A DNA stretch of 52,500 nucleotides. Origin: Paratrimastix pyriformis (lineage: Eukaryota; Preaxostyla; Paratrimastigidae). The stretch spans positions 1 through 52,500 of the forward strand of contig JAPMOS010000021.1 in assembly GCA_027972325.1 (NCBI GenBank), in the 5' to 3' direction. How positions within the stretch are numbered: the first letter of the stretch is position 1; the number at the start of each line of letters is the position of its first letter. The position numbers and the translations under genes are program-made. The notes under the pieces were generated by a model. That model made no database searches, was not told where the DNA came from, and was given only the letters and a program-made list of their open reading frames with translations. This document shows, in pieces, positions 51,930 to 52,500 of this stretch.

Positions 51930-52225
51930 GCTGGCCCATCAGCCCCGCGCAGATTCGACTTCACCCTGCGCGAGCTACTCGCCCAATACGCCTCTGCGGC
52001 CCTTCGCCTGGCCGAGCCTGCGCTCAGCACGGACGACCGCCTGGCAGAAGCCCAATTCATGGTGCTCAACTTCCCCACGGTGCTGCTCCAGGCCACCAAA
52101 GAGCAGGCCGTGCGGTATGGGCGGCGAGCCGGAGATCTACTGACGCCTCCAGGGGCGCGCCCCCGGAGGAAGGACCCCAAAATCAAATTTGAATGGTGCC
52201 GGGTTGTGCGGGTTATAAGTTACTA
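51930..52225 (+). CDS. Helical coding fragment, unrecognised
   Basis: The plus strand reads RRFDFTLRELLAQYASAALR, then STDDRLAEAQFMVLNFPTVL and LQATKEQAVRYGRRAGDLL, without a clear start. It looks like a real protein segment and might be part of another retroelement, but I cannot name the family. Confidence 0.35.
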
Positions 52226-52340
52226 AGGGGGACGGAATGCGATGGGATGTTTCCTTCAAGGCGTCTTTTTTTAACACGCACGTGGCAAAGAACGCAGACG
52301 GATGGAAAACGGGTGAGGAAGCGGGCTTAAGAATGGGGAT

Positions 52341-52360
52341 GGGGGGGGGGGGGGGGGGGG
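52341..52360 (+). repeat. Run of 20 G
   Basis: Uninterrupted G tract. The rest of the window end (52226-52500) has no supported gene. Confidence 0.9.
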
Positions 52361-52500
52361 ATCCCCCAGCTCAGCCTGGCCGAGAGGCAAGGCGTCTAAG
52401 GCAGGGGTACTGCTGACTGGCGGTGTATGGGTGACATACACACCTGGGGTCCCGGGGTGGTGTTGACACACCTGGGGGTGATGATGATGATGGTTGCATC

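Overview
The window looks like nuclear DNA of a GC-rich, single-celled eukaryote. Its genes carry very short GT-AG introns (45-128 bp), there is no bacterial operon structure, and most of the sequence is transposable elements. An F-box/LRR gene and the general style recall Preaxostyla flagellates such as Paratrimastix; that comes from memory and was not checked. Many small indels interrupt otherwise recognisable coding sequence, either from element decay or from long-read error.

Layout, left half. 0.4-1.35 kb is a satellite of about 136 bp units. 1.3-2.3 kb holds weak host exons. 2.3-3.66 and 9.91-11.38 kb are two copies of a 1.4 kb non-LTR element (called S here) with a (CA)n tail. Between them lies a fossil element with a retrovirus-type integrase and a DNA-methyltransferase-like domain. 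11.4-12.4 kb is an OTU-peptidase-like gene that runs into a reverse-strand F-box/LRR gene (12.4-13.85 kb). 14.5-15.6 and 17.9-19.0 kb are two piggyBac-like MITEs at TTAA sites. They flank a six-exon gene encoding PB1, nuclease-like and kinase-like domains. 19-22.5 kb is low-complexity. 22.5-24.0 kb holds two convergent small host genes with clean introns.

Layout, right half. 24.08-50.14 kb is a transposon nest that can be read from target-site duplications. A pogo/Tigger DNA transposon (24082-28400) is split by a 5'-truncated poly(A) LINE (LINE-A, 25682-28248), which is split in turn by an S copy (25931-27011). Just beyond the pogo element a full-length 9.85 kb LINE (LINE-B, 28517-48360) was inserted, and inside it a second full-length 9.99 kb LINE (LINE-C, 33984-43973). 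Right of LINE-B lies a near-identical copy of LINE-A plus the pogo end (48387-50144) without the nested insertions. The last 2.3 kb is dispersed repeats and a weak coding fragment.

The most unusual system is the LINE family itself. LINE-B and LINE-C encode, in order: an ORF1, hydrophobic segments, a USP-type (C19) deubiquitinase-like domain with Cys box, zinc ribbon and His box, an APE endonuclease, reverse transcriptase, RNase H, a zinc knuckle, and a C-terminal domain that resembles PCIF1/Dam-type adenine methyltransferases with NPEY in place of NPP[FYW]. LINE-A has the same C-terminal domain. The S elements share with LINE-B/C a 3' end made of a UUCG-capped hairpin and an (AC)n tail, so they are probably moved in trans by the LINE machinery.
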